From the NCBI RefSeq assembly GCF_021730395.1, contig NC_069366.1:68205001-68269000 (forward strand): DNA of 64,000 bases, read 5' to 3'. Positions 24,541 to 35,565 of the stretch are shown here, in pieces; within the stretch, counting starts at the first letter, position 1; each line of letters begins with the position of its first letter. This stretch comes from Mercenaria mercenaria (taxonomy: Eukaryota; Mollusca; Bivalvia; Venerida; Veneridae). The notes under the pieces were generated by a model. It had not been told where the DNA came from. It saw nothing but the letters and a program-made list of their open reading frames with translations, and did not search any database. A program made the position numbers and the translations under genes.

Positions 24541-24959
24541 CCTGTTATTATAGTTATAATATTATTTCACAATTAAATTTAATTCTAATAGTTTTGTCTT
24601 CACTACCGGCAATAGAGAACCTACATGAATGAATATCTATTCAATTATGTCGCACATGGTGAGTCGCACGGAAAGCACGGGATTTTTGCGGCATGTATTT
24701 ACTACCGCTGTATTGTTCCAAATCACACCTTTATTAAATCTTTGCTCCAAATTATTCGCGCCTAAAAACCACGTGATAATTCAGTGTTGATTCGTTCACA
24801 AATTATTCGTACTGTATTTTCATTTATAATTAAATGGTTCATGCACGCGTATGCGGATTTCCCACCACAACACAAATCGATTGTTTTAAACATCTACTGA
24901 CAGTTAATCATTGAAGCAGTTTTTTAAACGTTGTTTCGCGTGTTTTGCGGCTTTTCTCT
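24541..24959 (-). other. Spacer between BEL pol and accessory ORF
   Basis: No recognisable frame. It could hold the promoter, intron or splice signal for the accessory ORF; nothing definite is visible. Confidence 0.4.
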
Positions 24960-26073
24960 CAGTGTGTATACTAGTTTCTTCTTTTATCTATTGGTTTTAT
25001 AGACTCAGTGTCTGGGATAAGGAGTTTTGACGTTTCAATCGGGTATAATAAACTTATCGGTCTTTTAAGCAACTTTTTTGATGCAGTTTTTACTTCTGCC
25101 GAACGAACAAATCCATCAGAGCTTACTGATAGTTTGATGACTTTTCCTAGTCTCCAGCTACCTCTAGTTGTGTTCTTTGATTAGTACTACATCACCTACT
25201 CTTGGATTGAACGTTACTTTAGGCTTTCCCTGCTTCAGATTTGTTTGTGTTCTTTCCCTTAGACTACACGAATATTCTTCTTTCCAAATTTTCCAGAAGG
25301 TATCCAAAAGTTTTTGTCCGCTTTTCCATATTGCTAACAACTTATCAGCTGAGCTCTCTATTACTTTAAAATCGGGGTCCTCAGAAGATATTTCACACTC
25401 GGGAATCCCAATATTTGGGTTCAAACACGTGAAGTGAGAAGGTGTCAGTGTGATATTAGAATTTATTTCTCCGCCAGCATACACTAATGGACGACAGTTG
25501 ACAATTGCTTCAACTTCTTTTATTACAGTAATAAGTTGATCGCTGCTTAGAAGCTTTCTTCCGATAGATTTGCGTAGAGATCGTTTTGTCATTCCAACTA
25601 GTCTCTCATAGAAACCACCCATCCAGGGTGCGATTTCCACAATAAACCTCCAACTAATACCCTCACTTGAACAATAGCTCTGCACATCCTCACTTTTCAA
25701 AATTGAGCTCCATACAAACTCAATTGTATGTTTAGCCAATTTGAAATGTAAAGCATTATCACTGATGACTTCGCGTGGTTTTCCTCTGCAAGCTATGAAT
25801 CTCCGAAAACTGTTTAAGAATGCCTCTGTTGACATATTTTTTACCATTTCAAGGTGAACTGCACGTGTCACCATGCACGTGTATAGACACACCCACACTT
25901 TTTCCGTGGTTTGGTTGTCCTTTATATATAATGGTCCAAGAGTCCAGTCCAATATGACTGAATGGTGTGGATTCGGTAACTCTTGAACGAGGTAAAGGAG
26001 CAATAGGAGGCAATTTGTACGCCCCTCCTTCAACTCGACGACACACTAAACACTGACGAAGAACTTTCCGCAC
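24960..26073 (-). pseudogene. BEL integrase region and C-terminal domain
   Basis: The minus strand shows the zinc-binding end (QCLVCRRVEGGAYKLPPIAP), then the retroviral-type integrase core with HIGLDSWTI, VTRAVHLEMV and VISDNALHF and the downstream GGFYERLVGMTKRSLRK typical of BEL/Pao. A C-terminal DUF5641-like part (VGDVVLI, then RPISLLYPIE) follows. Integrase inserts the retroelement DNA into the genome. Fossil copy, not expected to work. Confidence 0.85.
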
Positions 26074-27849
26074 TAGGGATCCAATAACGATATCTAAGTT
26101 GACTTAGAGTTTGAGAGACACCTGAATGAAACAAACGTTTATGTTCCCTTTCTACGATTAACACTGTGAAAGAGTCTTCGCGTGGTAGTAGTAACGGATT
26201 TCTTGCAGACTCCGTTAAACTGGCATTCTCTAAACGGCCTTTAAATCTTAAAAGACCATTATTATCGATGAACACACCAAGTTGCAATTGCAGATTGCAT
26301 TTTTTCTTTCCGATGAGGAATTCATACACTTCAGAAAAATTCGTATGTTGCACATGTTTAATCCACATACCTTCAGCTTCTTGAATTTCTTTTGAAGTGA
26401 GACTTTGTGAACTGTATTTTTCTTTTTTCATTTTACCTATGAATCTTCTCACATATGCTGTGACACGTAACAATTTCGTCACCGAAGAATATTTCATTGG
26501 ATTTATCCCAAATGGGACAGATGTTGGAAAACAATCGTTAATTGCTCCAAACGCTGAAAAACTCAAATTTTCACTGATGTTGTTTTCTTTCTCATCGTTT
26601 TCGATGATCTTTGGTTTGTTAGTCTCATCATCTTCAGTATTAGACAACTGGTCTAATACTGGCCATTTGGAAATATCATGCAAAAGCCACTCGGGACCAT
26701 GCCACGATGAATAACTTTTCACAAGATCTTCTGTTGAACAACCTCGACTGGCTATATCAGCAGGATTGTCATTAGACTTCACATAATGGAAGATGATATT
26801 CTTGTGTTCCTTTATTTCTTTGACCCTATTTTTAACAAACACTGGAAGCTGTTTTGTTGACATAATCCATTTAAATGCACACTGAGAATCTGTGAACAGA
26901 TGAACTTCATCAATTTGCATCTTCATTTGATCTTGTACAAAGGTTAAACATCGTACTCCTATCAGTACAGCCATTAGTTCAAGTCGTGGAATACTAATGT
27001 TAGTAGTTGGGGCAAGTCGAGCCTTTGAAAACATCAATTCTATGTGTTGCTCCAAGTCACCTTTATGCATCATATACACAATTGTGGCATATGCTTTGGT
27101 AGAAGCATCATAGAAACACAAAAGAATATTCCTGTTATCACCTCCACTTACAATACATCGTGGTATTTCATGTCCACTGATTTTGCTAAGATCTCTTTGT
27201 ATTTCGTGCCACATAATGAGATCTTGACCGTCAACTTTTTGGTCCCATCCAATCTTTTTCTTCCACAGAGTTTGAATGATTAGTTTTCCTCTAAGCGTAA
27301 CAGGTGCAAATATACCTAGAGGGACAAACACAGATGCAATTTTGCTCAGAATAAAACGTTTTGTAACACTTTGAGCACTTGATAAATGCACTTTTTGTAT
27401 CGCCAATGTATCTGTTTCTCTGCTCCATTCGAGACCTAACACTTTCATCACATTTTCTTTAGCTCTGTGTTCATCTGAAAAATTTTCTTCCGGTTCTCTA
27501 TTATTAGATGCCCACTCACGAAGATTCATGCTTGCATCTTCGAAAACTCCTTTGGACATAGTATACAAATCTTTCGCAGCGTCAATGGTGTCTGTTCCCG
27601 TTACAACATTGTCCATATAAATATGCTGTTTCAGTTGTTTAGCGACATCATTGTTGTAACTCTCCAAGTGATAATCAATTGTTGCTCCTAATAAGAATGG
27701 GCTTGATACAACTCCAAAGGGCACGCGACAGAAGCGGTAAACTTGTATTTGATTTTGTGTTACTTCTGGGTTTTCTAAATCCTTTAGCCATAAGAATCGC
27801 GTGACATCTCTTTGATCTTTCTGTAAGCTGATTTGGAGGAAAGCTTTTT
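26030..27849 (-). pseudogene. BEL pol: reverse transcriptase (second part), RNase H, start of integrase
   Basis: The minus strand carries RT motifs (DVTRFLWLKD, CRVPFGVVSSPFLLGATI, the YMDN active-site box), then a connection domain. RNase H follows (LLCFYDAS, ISIPRLELMAVLIG, LFTDSQCAFKWI, SNDNPADIASRG), then the H2C2 lead-in (HKRLFHSGVSQTLSQLR YRYW). These are hallmarks of BEL/Pao polyproteins. It is cut from its upstream part by the insert at 27850-29163. Confidence 0.92.
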
Positions 27850-27864
27850 AACCAGGTTTTCAAC

Positions 27865-28620
27865 GAAAACCTGAGTTATTAGATTGGGGTAGATGTCGGT
27901 CGGGCGGCGGCGGCGGCGGCGGCGGCGTCAAACTGGTGTTTCCGGTCAATAACTTTTGTTTCGGTAAAGATATTTGAATAAAACTTGGTATGTATGTAGC
28001 TTATATCAAGACAAAGGCTGGGATTGATTTTGGGGTTTCTGGGGTCAAGGTCAAGGTCACTGTTACTTAAAATAGAAAAAGGGTTTCCGGTCAATAACTT
28101 TTGTTTCGGTAAAGATATTTGAATAAAACTTGGTATGTATGTAGCTTATATTAAGACAAAGGCTGGGATTGATTTTGGGGTTTCTGGGGTCAAGGTCAAG
28201 GTCACTGTTACTTAAAATAGAAAAAGGATTTCCGGTCAATAACTTAACTTAGGAATGAGCTATCATGATGAAACTTGGTGTATAGAAAACTTATATAAAG
28301 TTGTAGCTTAGGATTGATTTTGGGGTTTGTTTGATCAAGGTCAGGTCATTGTTACTAAAAATAGGGTTAGGGTTAGCATATCTTCTACCTGCATGGAGGG
28401 ATTTTGATGAAAGTTGGCACAATTGTTCAGCATCATGAGACGGAGTGTCATGCGCAAGAACCAGGTCCCTAGGTCTAAGGTCAAGGTCACACTTAGAGGT
28501 CAAAGGATACAAGAATGAAAACTTTGTCCGGAGCATATCTTCTTCATGCATAGAGGGATTTTGAAGTAACTTGGCACAATTATACACCATCATGAGACGA
28601 AATGTCTTGCGCAGTTCCCT
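27865..28620 (+). repeat. Tandem core, 145-bp and about 155-bp units
   Basis: The phrase 'tccggtcaataactt' starts at 27941, 28086 and 28231 (period 145). A second unit type ('gagggattttga' near 28396 and 28553) follows at about 155 bp. The head includes the hairpin CAGGTTTTC/GAAAACCTG and a CGG run (27902-27927). The units contain TCAAGGTCAAGGTCA (28045-28059 and 28190-28204). Confidence 0.85.
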
Positions 28621-29132
28621 TCTTTAGAATTACTTCCCTTTGTTATTACTATAAATAGCTTATATTGTAACTTTTTCATTACTAGACGTAGGGAAAAATC
28701 GAGACCACTTTTCTGTAGTACAACATGCATGTTACATCCAATTTTTAGGTGTATTTTGACCAATCTCTACCTGGTAAGAATTTCTGTGTGGACTTAAAAA
28801 GAAAAATTTGTATTTTTTTTTTTTTTTTTTTTAAGATTAACTTCCCTTAGTTGTTACTTTTAATAACTTATATTGTAATTTTTTTATAATTGACCGTAGG
28901 GAAAAACCAAGACCACTTTTCTGTGGTACAACATAGTTGTTACTTTCTAATTTTAGGTGTATTTTAAGGTATCTCTACCTGGTAAGGAGTTTTTTTGTGG
29001 ACTTAGAAAAACAAAAGAATTACAATGATTACTAAACAACCACAAAATTAAAATTACATCTGCAAATACAGGTGCTAGAGTAAAGAAATTTGCTGTGACG
29101 GGCGTATATTGTGACATTCTGGCACTCTTGTT
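28620..29132 (-). repeat. Tandem core, about 210-bp units, reversed
   Basis: Two units share 'acttccctt(t/a)gttgtta', 'gaccacttttctgt(a/g)gtaca' and 'tctctacctggtaag'. In minus orientation the module starts AACAAGAGTGCC at 29132, the terminal signature also seen at 16491 and 41757. A T run lies at about 28809-28830. Confidence 0.75.
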
Positions 29133-29163
29133 TATTCTTATGAAAAGTGTTGAAAACCTGGTT

Positions 29164-30500
29164 TTGTGGCATTGCCGCGTTTCTTGTTCTATGTCTGACA
29201 CAATACCGATCGTATGTACTCGAAATCTTAAAAGAATTCCACACAGATCGTTTAGCAGCACGGGTCCTCTGTAGAGACAGTCGTTCAAACTGCTATTCTC
29301 AATCTTTGTTTTTGCTGATGCGTCATACACTATTCTCAACTTTGTTGTTGACTTGCCAGGTTTGATCACTGCATGATGAGGTAAATAATGGGTCAGTCCA
29401 TTCTTTTCAGAGGTCGCAACTTTTTCTATGATTCCCTTTTCAAGTTGATCTTGTATAACAGAATCATACTTCTGCAACACATCTGGTTTATCTTTGAACC
29501 TCGATACTAATGACTTTAATCGTCCAAAGGCAAGAGGACGATTTTCCGGAACTTCTTGATGGTCGATTTTCCAAGGCCATGTAACATGGTATCTGTTATC
29601 CTTGAACAAAAGGTTTTCCTTGAAGTCTTCCATCGCTTGATCATCTTCAGATCTTACGTTGGTGGTATCTTTTAATCTTATTGTTTCTATGTTCCAAAAG
29701 TCCTCGATGTCAGGTGTTTTTGGAACACATTTGTCAACGTTCGTAAACACTCGCGTCTTTGTAATGTTATTGCCATATGATAATATTAACAAGTTTGTAT
29801 CACTCACGTTATCATCTATCTCATTTGTTCTTCCAGAAAGAATCCAACCTAGTTTTGACGACAAGAGATAAAGTCCTAGCTGAATCTCTATTTTATGTCC
29901 TAATACTATATCCAGGTAATAAACATTTCCCAACAATAATTCAATTAAGTCTGTGTATTCTTCAGTAGGTATATCGTCCGCTAGACTAAGGTTCTTTATC
30001 AACGACCTGAAGTTGTCTCTATCCGATATACGTACTGGTTTCCTTTGAATGCTTCCTGTAATTGTTGGAACTATATTTGCTGTTATTGTGTAATCGTGTC
30101 CATCCTTCAACCGAACATTTAACTTTGTAGACATTGTCTTTATCACCTTAGATTTGTCGCTACCAAACGTAACCAGACGAATCTCTTGTTCATTTGTCCT
30201 CTTTAGATTCAGGGATGTTGCCAGTCGCTTTGTAATGTACGTTCTTTGCGATCCGGAATCTAAAAGAATTCTTACATTTTCTTTATTAAAACCTTCTGTG
30301 TCCCAAATTTCAGTGCGCGATGTTTGCATCATCACTATTTCATTTGATGATAATAATGCACTTTCATTACAAACACCACCATCTGTTGAATTAATGGGAA
30401 TTTCTCTTGTTTCTACACTTTCTTCAGACACGCATGCTCTTTCTTCTAATAAATTAACACTTTCATGAATAGGTGCCTTTCTAAATTTCACTGGCCACAA
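29164..30500 (-). pseudogene. BEL pol: protease and start of reverse transcriptase
   Basis: The minus strand shows an aspartic protease of the BEL type (LLDSGSQRTYI with the DSG active site, then LGHKIEIQLGLYLLSSKLGW and ILSGR). The RT start follows (HYLPHHAVIKPGKSTTKLRI, VYDASAKT, LNDCLYRGPVLLNDLCGILL, IGIVSDIE). Homology stops at the insert boundary. Fossil copy. Confidence 0.9.
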
Positions 30501-30529
30501 ACTTCTGTGATGTACATTTGATTTATTGC

Positions 30530-31902
30530 AGTTTGCTTTTACAGTCAGGAGACATGTGTCCTTCTTTTAAGCATTTGTAGCAGCATCCCTTGATTTTTGC
30601 TTTTCTTTCGTCGATTGTCTAGTACCGTGGACATTCGTCACTCCAATGATTCTTACTACAGAATCTACAGGTTTTCTTCTGATGTTGTTGGGGAGAAGTA
30701 GACTCTTTCTTTACATATGCAGTCAAAGCTCCAGCAGTGGTATTTGCTGTTGGGGGTCCCCTGAAGCCTTTAAAGGTATTTGTTGATTTCTGAAATTGTG
30801 GTCTCACTCTTCGACTAGGTATAAAATTAGCGTTGACTGGTTTGGGTTTGTCCGACTTTTCTTTTGACACAATATACTGTCGGAGCAATTCGCAAAGCTT
30901 AGTTAATGTCCACTTGTTGCCTGAGCCTTTCTGTATTTCAAGATGCATAAGAACTTCACTTGGCAGTTTGCTCCGAATGATTGACACGAAAACTTGTTAC
31001 TCCAAAATCTCATGCATAACCACCAAACTTCTCAAGTGTTTTTGTATTTTGTCGTAGAAAAGTCGCAAACTTTCAGTCGTATCCCTTGGGGACGCAACAT
31101 TCATCAGTCCCTTATAATGCAAATCTATAATGTCTTGCTGATCTCCAAATCTTTCCTTGAGAATTTGGATAGCAATGTCGTAGTTTTCATTCGACATAGC
31201 CAATCCAGCGATAGCACTTCGGGCTTCACCATAGAGCTTTCCATTTAGATAGTTGAACTTGTCAACTGATGACAGCTTGTCGTTTTCGTGTACAGCACTG
31301 GAGAATGAGTCCCAGAATTCAGTCCATTGGAGTTTATCTCCGTTAAAGGAAATCATGTCTAATTTAGGTAACTTGACTGTATTCTCACTTTTAACTTTCA
31401 GGCTATGCTGTTTGTCAAAGAAGCTCTGTTACATTTTTATTTGCGCTTCTGCTCGTTCTTGTTGTTGTTCGAAGAACGCTGTTTGTAATTTCATCTGAAC
31501 TTCACACATTTTTTTCACAGCTGAACCCTCTACGTCTGACACATCCTTAACGATATCCTTTTTTATCTTCCGTTTTAGATCGGTCTGTCTATGTTCCAGT
31601 TTATAGACCATAGTCCAAGCCCTGTCAAGCAATATCGAATCATTTACTAGCAATGTTTGAATGAATTCACTATCGGAATCACCAATAACGCTAGCAACTT
31701 TTTCTGACTGAACATTAAGCTTATCGATATAATTATTAATTTTAAGTCTAGTTTCATTCACAGTATGTTCAAATTCTTTGCACTCCTCTGGATTCATGCT
31801 CTTTATTTCCGTGTCTAACAACATATTTCCAGTATGTAACTCTTTCTCAATATAATTGAAATAACGTGTGCGCACGCCTTTCAAATATGATAATTCACCC
31901 AT
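30530..31902 (-). pseudogene. BEL gag region
   Basis: The minus strand begins MGELSYLKGVRTRYFNYIEK with a helical, charged stretch. Next is a DUF1759-type capsid segment (LQWTEFWDSFSSAVHENDKL, KFNYLNGKL, AIAGLAMSNENYDIAIQIL, ERFGD). Zinc knuckles follow: CRFCSKNHWSDEC and CYKCLKEGHMSPDC (CX2CX4HX4C). Gag packages the RNA. It is disrupted in several places, and no repaired reading is offered. Confidence 0.88.
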
Positions 31903-32240
31903 TTTGACTTTGCAATTACAATTTCAATGTTAACACAATTTCACCTTTTTTTTGTTTCAATATATTTGGTTTCACTATATATATAAATTTACCTTGAATT
32001 TATTCCACATTTTCACTTTATTACTTTTATCACTTGTTATGAGAGACACTATACACTAAATGCCTCGTCATTTTAATTTCTGCTTTTATTTTCACACAAA
32101 TTTCAGGACACCGAACACATAACTCCTTCTTGTATGAATCGAGAATCTGTTTAAGTCGACTGCAAGATTTTATTTTTTTTTTCATCTTACAGAAAACGTT
32201 CTTTTAAAGAATTTTTATCGAACAGCAATTTTTGACTCTC

Positions 32241-32260
32241 GATCCCGGGTTCCGGCGCCA
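32241..32260 (-). other. tRNA primer-binding site of the BEL element
   Basis: On the minus strand TGGCGCCGGAACCCGGGATC starts 9 bases after the 5' LTR. It begins with TGG, complementary to a tRNA CCA end. The primer tRNA was not identified. Confidence 0.75.
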
Positions 32261-32268
32261 AATTTCAA

Positions 32269-32654
32269 TGTAGTAGATTTTCAAACTTTCCCTTTTTTCT
32301 TTTTAAACTTTTACTACATTGAAAACAAGGAAGACACTTTTAAATCCAATTTATTTTTCACTGTATTTTAACATCTATTAACTAATTGTTATATCGAACT
32401 ACATATGTGTCCACTGAGACATTACATTCTCTTTATATATCAGTTTTTCCCGCAAAATCTAAAAGTCATGAATATCATGGAAAAATCATAAATCACATGA
32501 TTCGGAATAATACAAAAGTGAATTTATTCCCGCCGAATTATATGGAGCAAATTACATATTTACATAATCAGCTAATTACATAATGTAAGGAGAATAACAT
32601 ATTTAGACCGGTTTTATTTTTGTATAAAAAGCAAACATCGTGTAATTCACGACA
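32269..32654 (-). repeat. BEL 5' LTR
   Basis: The pair of 13719-14104, equal in length, ending TG...CA on the minus strand, with AATGC immediately outside. It should contain the element's promoter and polyadenylation signals, but I mark none. Confidence 0.93.
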
Positions 32655-32732
32655 AATGCAAAGAATTACGTACTTTCAAAATAAAAGCTATTAATTTTGC
32701 GCGGTAACTGACACGTAATGTCATGACGCCAA

Positions 32733-32740
32733 TGACGTCA
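32733..32740. promoter_or_regulatory. CRE motif in element A
   Basis: TGACGTCA at the position equivalent to the CRE pair in copies B and C; the neighbouring partner is mutated (TGACGCCA). Confidence 0.4.
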
Positions 32741-32959
32741 TTTTAAGGCAACATTGTTTTGAAGTGTTTCTGTGGCAATTTATTCTTTATTTCTGCATTA
32801 TTAAACCATAAAGCATCAGATCGGAGACAGGTTCATGATTTGTTTTCAGAATGGATATACAAACAAATTTAGTTTGTCGTAAACGTCGTCGTAAATCGTC
32901 ACGTTAGCTTCCGGTTGGACATGTGCACATGCAAATATTAAGGTAACTGACCTCCTTAA

Positions 32960-33300
32960 AAGAAAATACATAAAAACTGACCAAAACATCTCATATCTGT
33001 CCAACCTTGCAAGAAATGGGGCTTGCCTCGGAGCGGTCTATTGTGTTTGTTTTGCAGTAAACATTGTCTAATAAATAAATGCAGAAATAATGATTTAAAT
33101 ATAATTATTTGCATAATCCATTGTCTTACTACTAGAAAAAAAGCTTGTGCTGTGAAATGCAGCGAAAACAAAAGTAGAGTAATTATAAACGAATTTCAAT
33201 ATTCACTGGTATCTCACTGATAAAGCTAGTAAAGTGACTGTTTTTCTGAGATACATTACAATAATAAAATATTGCTATGTGGAAACATCCGATACTATTA
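32960..33300. other. No gene seen
   Basis: AT-rich sequence outside the nest; no support for the short open frames. Confidence 0.4.
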
Positions 33301-33434
33301 GGTTATTTAACATTGTTCTGTACAATACTGAGATATATTTGGACGAGTACCCAGCTGAGAAAACCATATTGGACGAGCCGCTAGGGTACGAGTCCAAATA
33401 TATCTCGTATTGTACAGTACAATGTTAAATAACC
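33301..33434. other. Long hairpin H2
   Basis: The left arm starts GGTTATTTAACATTGT at 33301 and runs to about 33344. The right arm runs from about 33391 to 33434 and is its near-perfect reverse complement, with about two mismatches in 44 bp. A weaker copy of the same sequence lies at about 33535-33592. The middle contains 'ggacgag' and 'gtacgag'. Confidence 0.88.
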
Positions 33435-34523
33435 ATTTTATTCTATATCTCTTTTATCTAACTATAATAATAGTTTAAATTAAAAATGTTTCACTGATTA
33501 TTGTATTCCTGCCTTTTCTAGTTTTTCCCAGCTTGGTATGAGTGCAAATATATATTATACAGAACAATGTTAGACCTTAAATAACCTTTTTATTCTATAT
33601 TTATTTCACTTCATACGTAATATACGTAATTCATTGAATGTTGTTTTTCTGCGTACTATTATCATTAAAAAAAGTATATGGTGCAACTTCCCTACAACAG
33701 CCATTTGGCGATTTGGGTGGTAATAATACTTGGCTGAGATATTATGCCCACAAACATTGTCAGCAAGTTTGGTGAAGATCGGATGAAACCTGTTCGACTT
33801 AAAAGAGCGGACAAGGCTAAATTTCCCGTCTTTCGAGTAATTCAAGGACTATAATCAAAGAGTGCCTGGTACAATTTGACTGGTTATCGAAATTGGCCGG
33901 GATAAAATGCCCACAAACATTGTCAGCAAGTTTGATGAAGAGCCGACGAAAACTGAATTATAGAGTAGATATGTTTTGGATGCTGACCGCCCGTCCGCTG
34001 CCATTCATAATCTTCTCCATTTTGTTTCTTAACCGTTAAGTAAAAACTGCTGAGGTAGCTATTCAGACAGTCAGGGCTGATACCAATTTCTAGGTTTCGT
34101 CCGGAACGGCTTCTTTTAGCGACTTTCCAAATATTCCAACATCTGATGATCCTTTTTACTGTATTTTTAAGTTTTTGATTATTAACGAACGTTTAAATAT
34201 CTAAATCAGATAGCATTGTTATCCCTTGAATCGTTTTTGTGTTTTGTAAACAAACAAAAAACTCAAATTAAATCCAGATTTCAAGGCGCATAATTAAACT
34301 GTACATAGAGCGCCTACTTCATCCGGTTTAGATTCGGAACATTTTCACGCGTTTCGGGCTTTATCGTATGTTTAACATGGGACTGTTGAACCGTCCAAAT
34401 ACAGAAAATACAGGACTTTTTTGTACGCACATGCATCCAAATACCGTAATATATTGTACGGTCACGTGTTGCAAATGAACGTTCGCGATTGGATAGATAA
34501 AATAGGTATAGAATAAAAAGTTA
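33432..34523. mobile_element. Possible element with about 30-bp inverted ends
   Basis: 'aaccattttattctatatct' near 33432 and 'gtatagaataaaaagttat' ending near 34523 are imperfect inverted repeats of about 30 bp. Between them lies a short tandem core (33680-34020). No target duplication could be identified. Low confidence as one unit. Confidence 0.3.
33680..34020. repeat. Tandem-core repeat fragment
   Basis: 'gcccacaaacattgtcagca' occurs at about 33747 and 33909 (period about 160), followed by 'agtttg(g/a)tgaagatcgga'-like sequence. It resembles the cores of the Helentron-like elements in the window in period and style. Confidence 0.65.
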
Positions 34524-34529
34524 TGACTG

Positions 34530-35565
34530 GATATGACATATTCGCTTCCTATATTATTATGTTGCTGAGTTTTTGGTACTTCTACTGCTCTTGTTGTTTT
34601 CCAAACTATCTTATTTCAAGTTTCTTTGAAAGTTGAAATCAATTCAAGTGTATACCCCTGTATGCTATTAAAACTGATATTTGTAAATGGTATTAAAATT
34701 GTCACTGTGCTTTGTGGTATAATGCACATTAACATTTCAGTTATTATTTGTAAGAGCATCAGAAAATTTCTGCTTAGCATTTTTCACAATGTAATTTTGC
34801 TTATCAAAATAACAATGTGTCTGCAATGGGAAACTTGGTTTATTGTGCGCCCCGAAGGCAGAAGCCCATAATCGCCTCTTTGTCTATCCTTCTGTTCATG
34901 CCAGAGTATTCCTCAGCAGCTACTTGCTGGAATTTAGGAAGCCTCCATCGAAAGCTTCACTCGCAAGAGGTGATGTTCTGGTCGGATGTTTTTTCACTGA
35001 CTTTGTGCCCTTTGAGTAATATTCAAAATAAGTAACATTTAGCGCCATCATTTCCCAGAGTATTTCTCAGCAACTACAGGCAGGAATCCATAAAAAGCTT
35101 TACTCTCAAGAAGGGGTGCGCACATTGTCTTCGTATTACAGTCGGAAGAATTTTCAGTGAGTTAATGCTCTTTGATAAGTTAACTTAAGTATTTTATAGT
35201 ACCACTTCTCGTCCGGCTAGCATTCAGCAAAACCTCATACGAAGCTTCACTTCCACTACGAGATGCGCATATTACCTTTATGTTAAAAATATATATGTGA
35301 CCAGGTTCAACTAGGTTGAGATAGCTGGTCCGGCAAGTGCTGTCACAGCAGAGCAATTCCACATGCGACTGAAAGTAAATACGAGAAAGTTTCAACAGTT
35401 ATTATTTAAATTTTGATTAAATCTGATCGATATTTAAATTTTTCACTCACGTCACAACTTATGAAGAACACAAATATATAAAAGAAAATTAATCAGTACG
35501 GACAATAACAAGTTGAAATAGACAATCTGGTTAGGAACAATCAGTTACCTTGAAAATGGGACTTT
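34530..35565. other. No gene seen
   Basis: AT-rich; the frame at 34626-34871 is hydrophobic but unsupported. 'cctcagcagctact' and 'tctcagcaactac' at about 34911 and 35063, with 'aaagctt(c/t)actc(g/t)caag', suggest a weak two-unit repeat of about 150 bp. Confidence 0.4.

Larger units (their letters stand above)
27850..29163. mobile_element. Composite tandem-core insert in BEL pol
   Basis: It is bounded by exact 15-bp inverted repeats: AACCAGGTTTTCAAC (27850-27864) and GTTGAAAACCTGGTT (29149-29163). It has two modules of different repeat families facing each other: 145-155-bp units on the plus strand (27865-28620) and about 210-bp units on the minus strand (28620-29132), the latter ending in AACAAGAGTGCC. 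Reverse transcriptase sequence flanks it. About 35 bp next to the right end (29164-29200) may also belong to the insert. It could be one composite or two successive insertions. Confidence 0.7.
13719..32654 (-). mobile_element. BEL/Pao LTR retroelement, broken fossil with nested insertions
   Basis: The two ends are 386-bp direct repeats (13719-14104 and 32269-32654), flanked by the 5-bp duplication AATGC (13714-13718 and 32655-32659). Parts lie on the minus strand in BEL order: primer-binding site, gag, zinc knuckles, protease, reverse transcriptase, RNase H, integrase. An extra zinc-finger/acidic ORF follows. Two large insertions (14696-23774 and 27850-29163) and several small disruptions mean it is dead. 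Without the two insertions it is about 8.5 kb. The LTRs differ at roughly 13 of 386 positions by eye (3-4%), so it is fairly young for a fossil. The uninterrupted paralogue C shows the pre-insertion sequence. Confidence 0.95.
12536..32955 (-). mobile_element. TTAA-flanked element A (outer shell of the nest)
   Basis: It begins GGAGGTAGGTTACCT directly after TTAA (12532-12535) and ends with a slightly mutated inverted copy (AGGTAACTGACCTCC) before TTAA (32956-32959). Without the BEL insertion about 1.48 kb remains, and it aligns end to end, in inverted orientation, with copy C (43811-45320, 1510 bp) and copy B. It has no open frame of note. TTAA target duplication with short inverted ends is typical of piggyBac- and Kolobok-type elements; which superfamily cannot be decided here. 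The GTAACCATGGCAAC, GTTTCCATGGTAAC and TGACGTCA motifs lie at 13041, 13396 and 32733. Confidence 0.85.
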
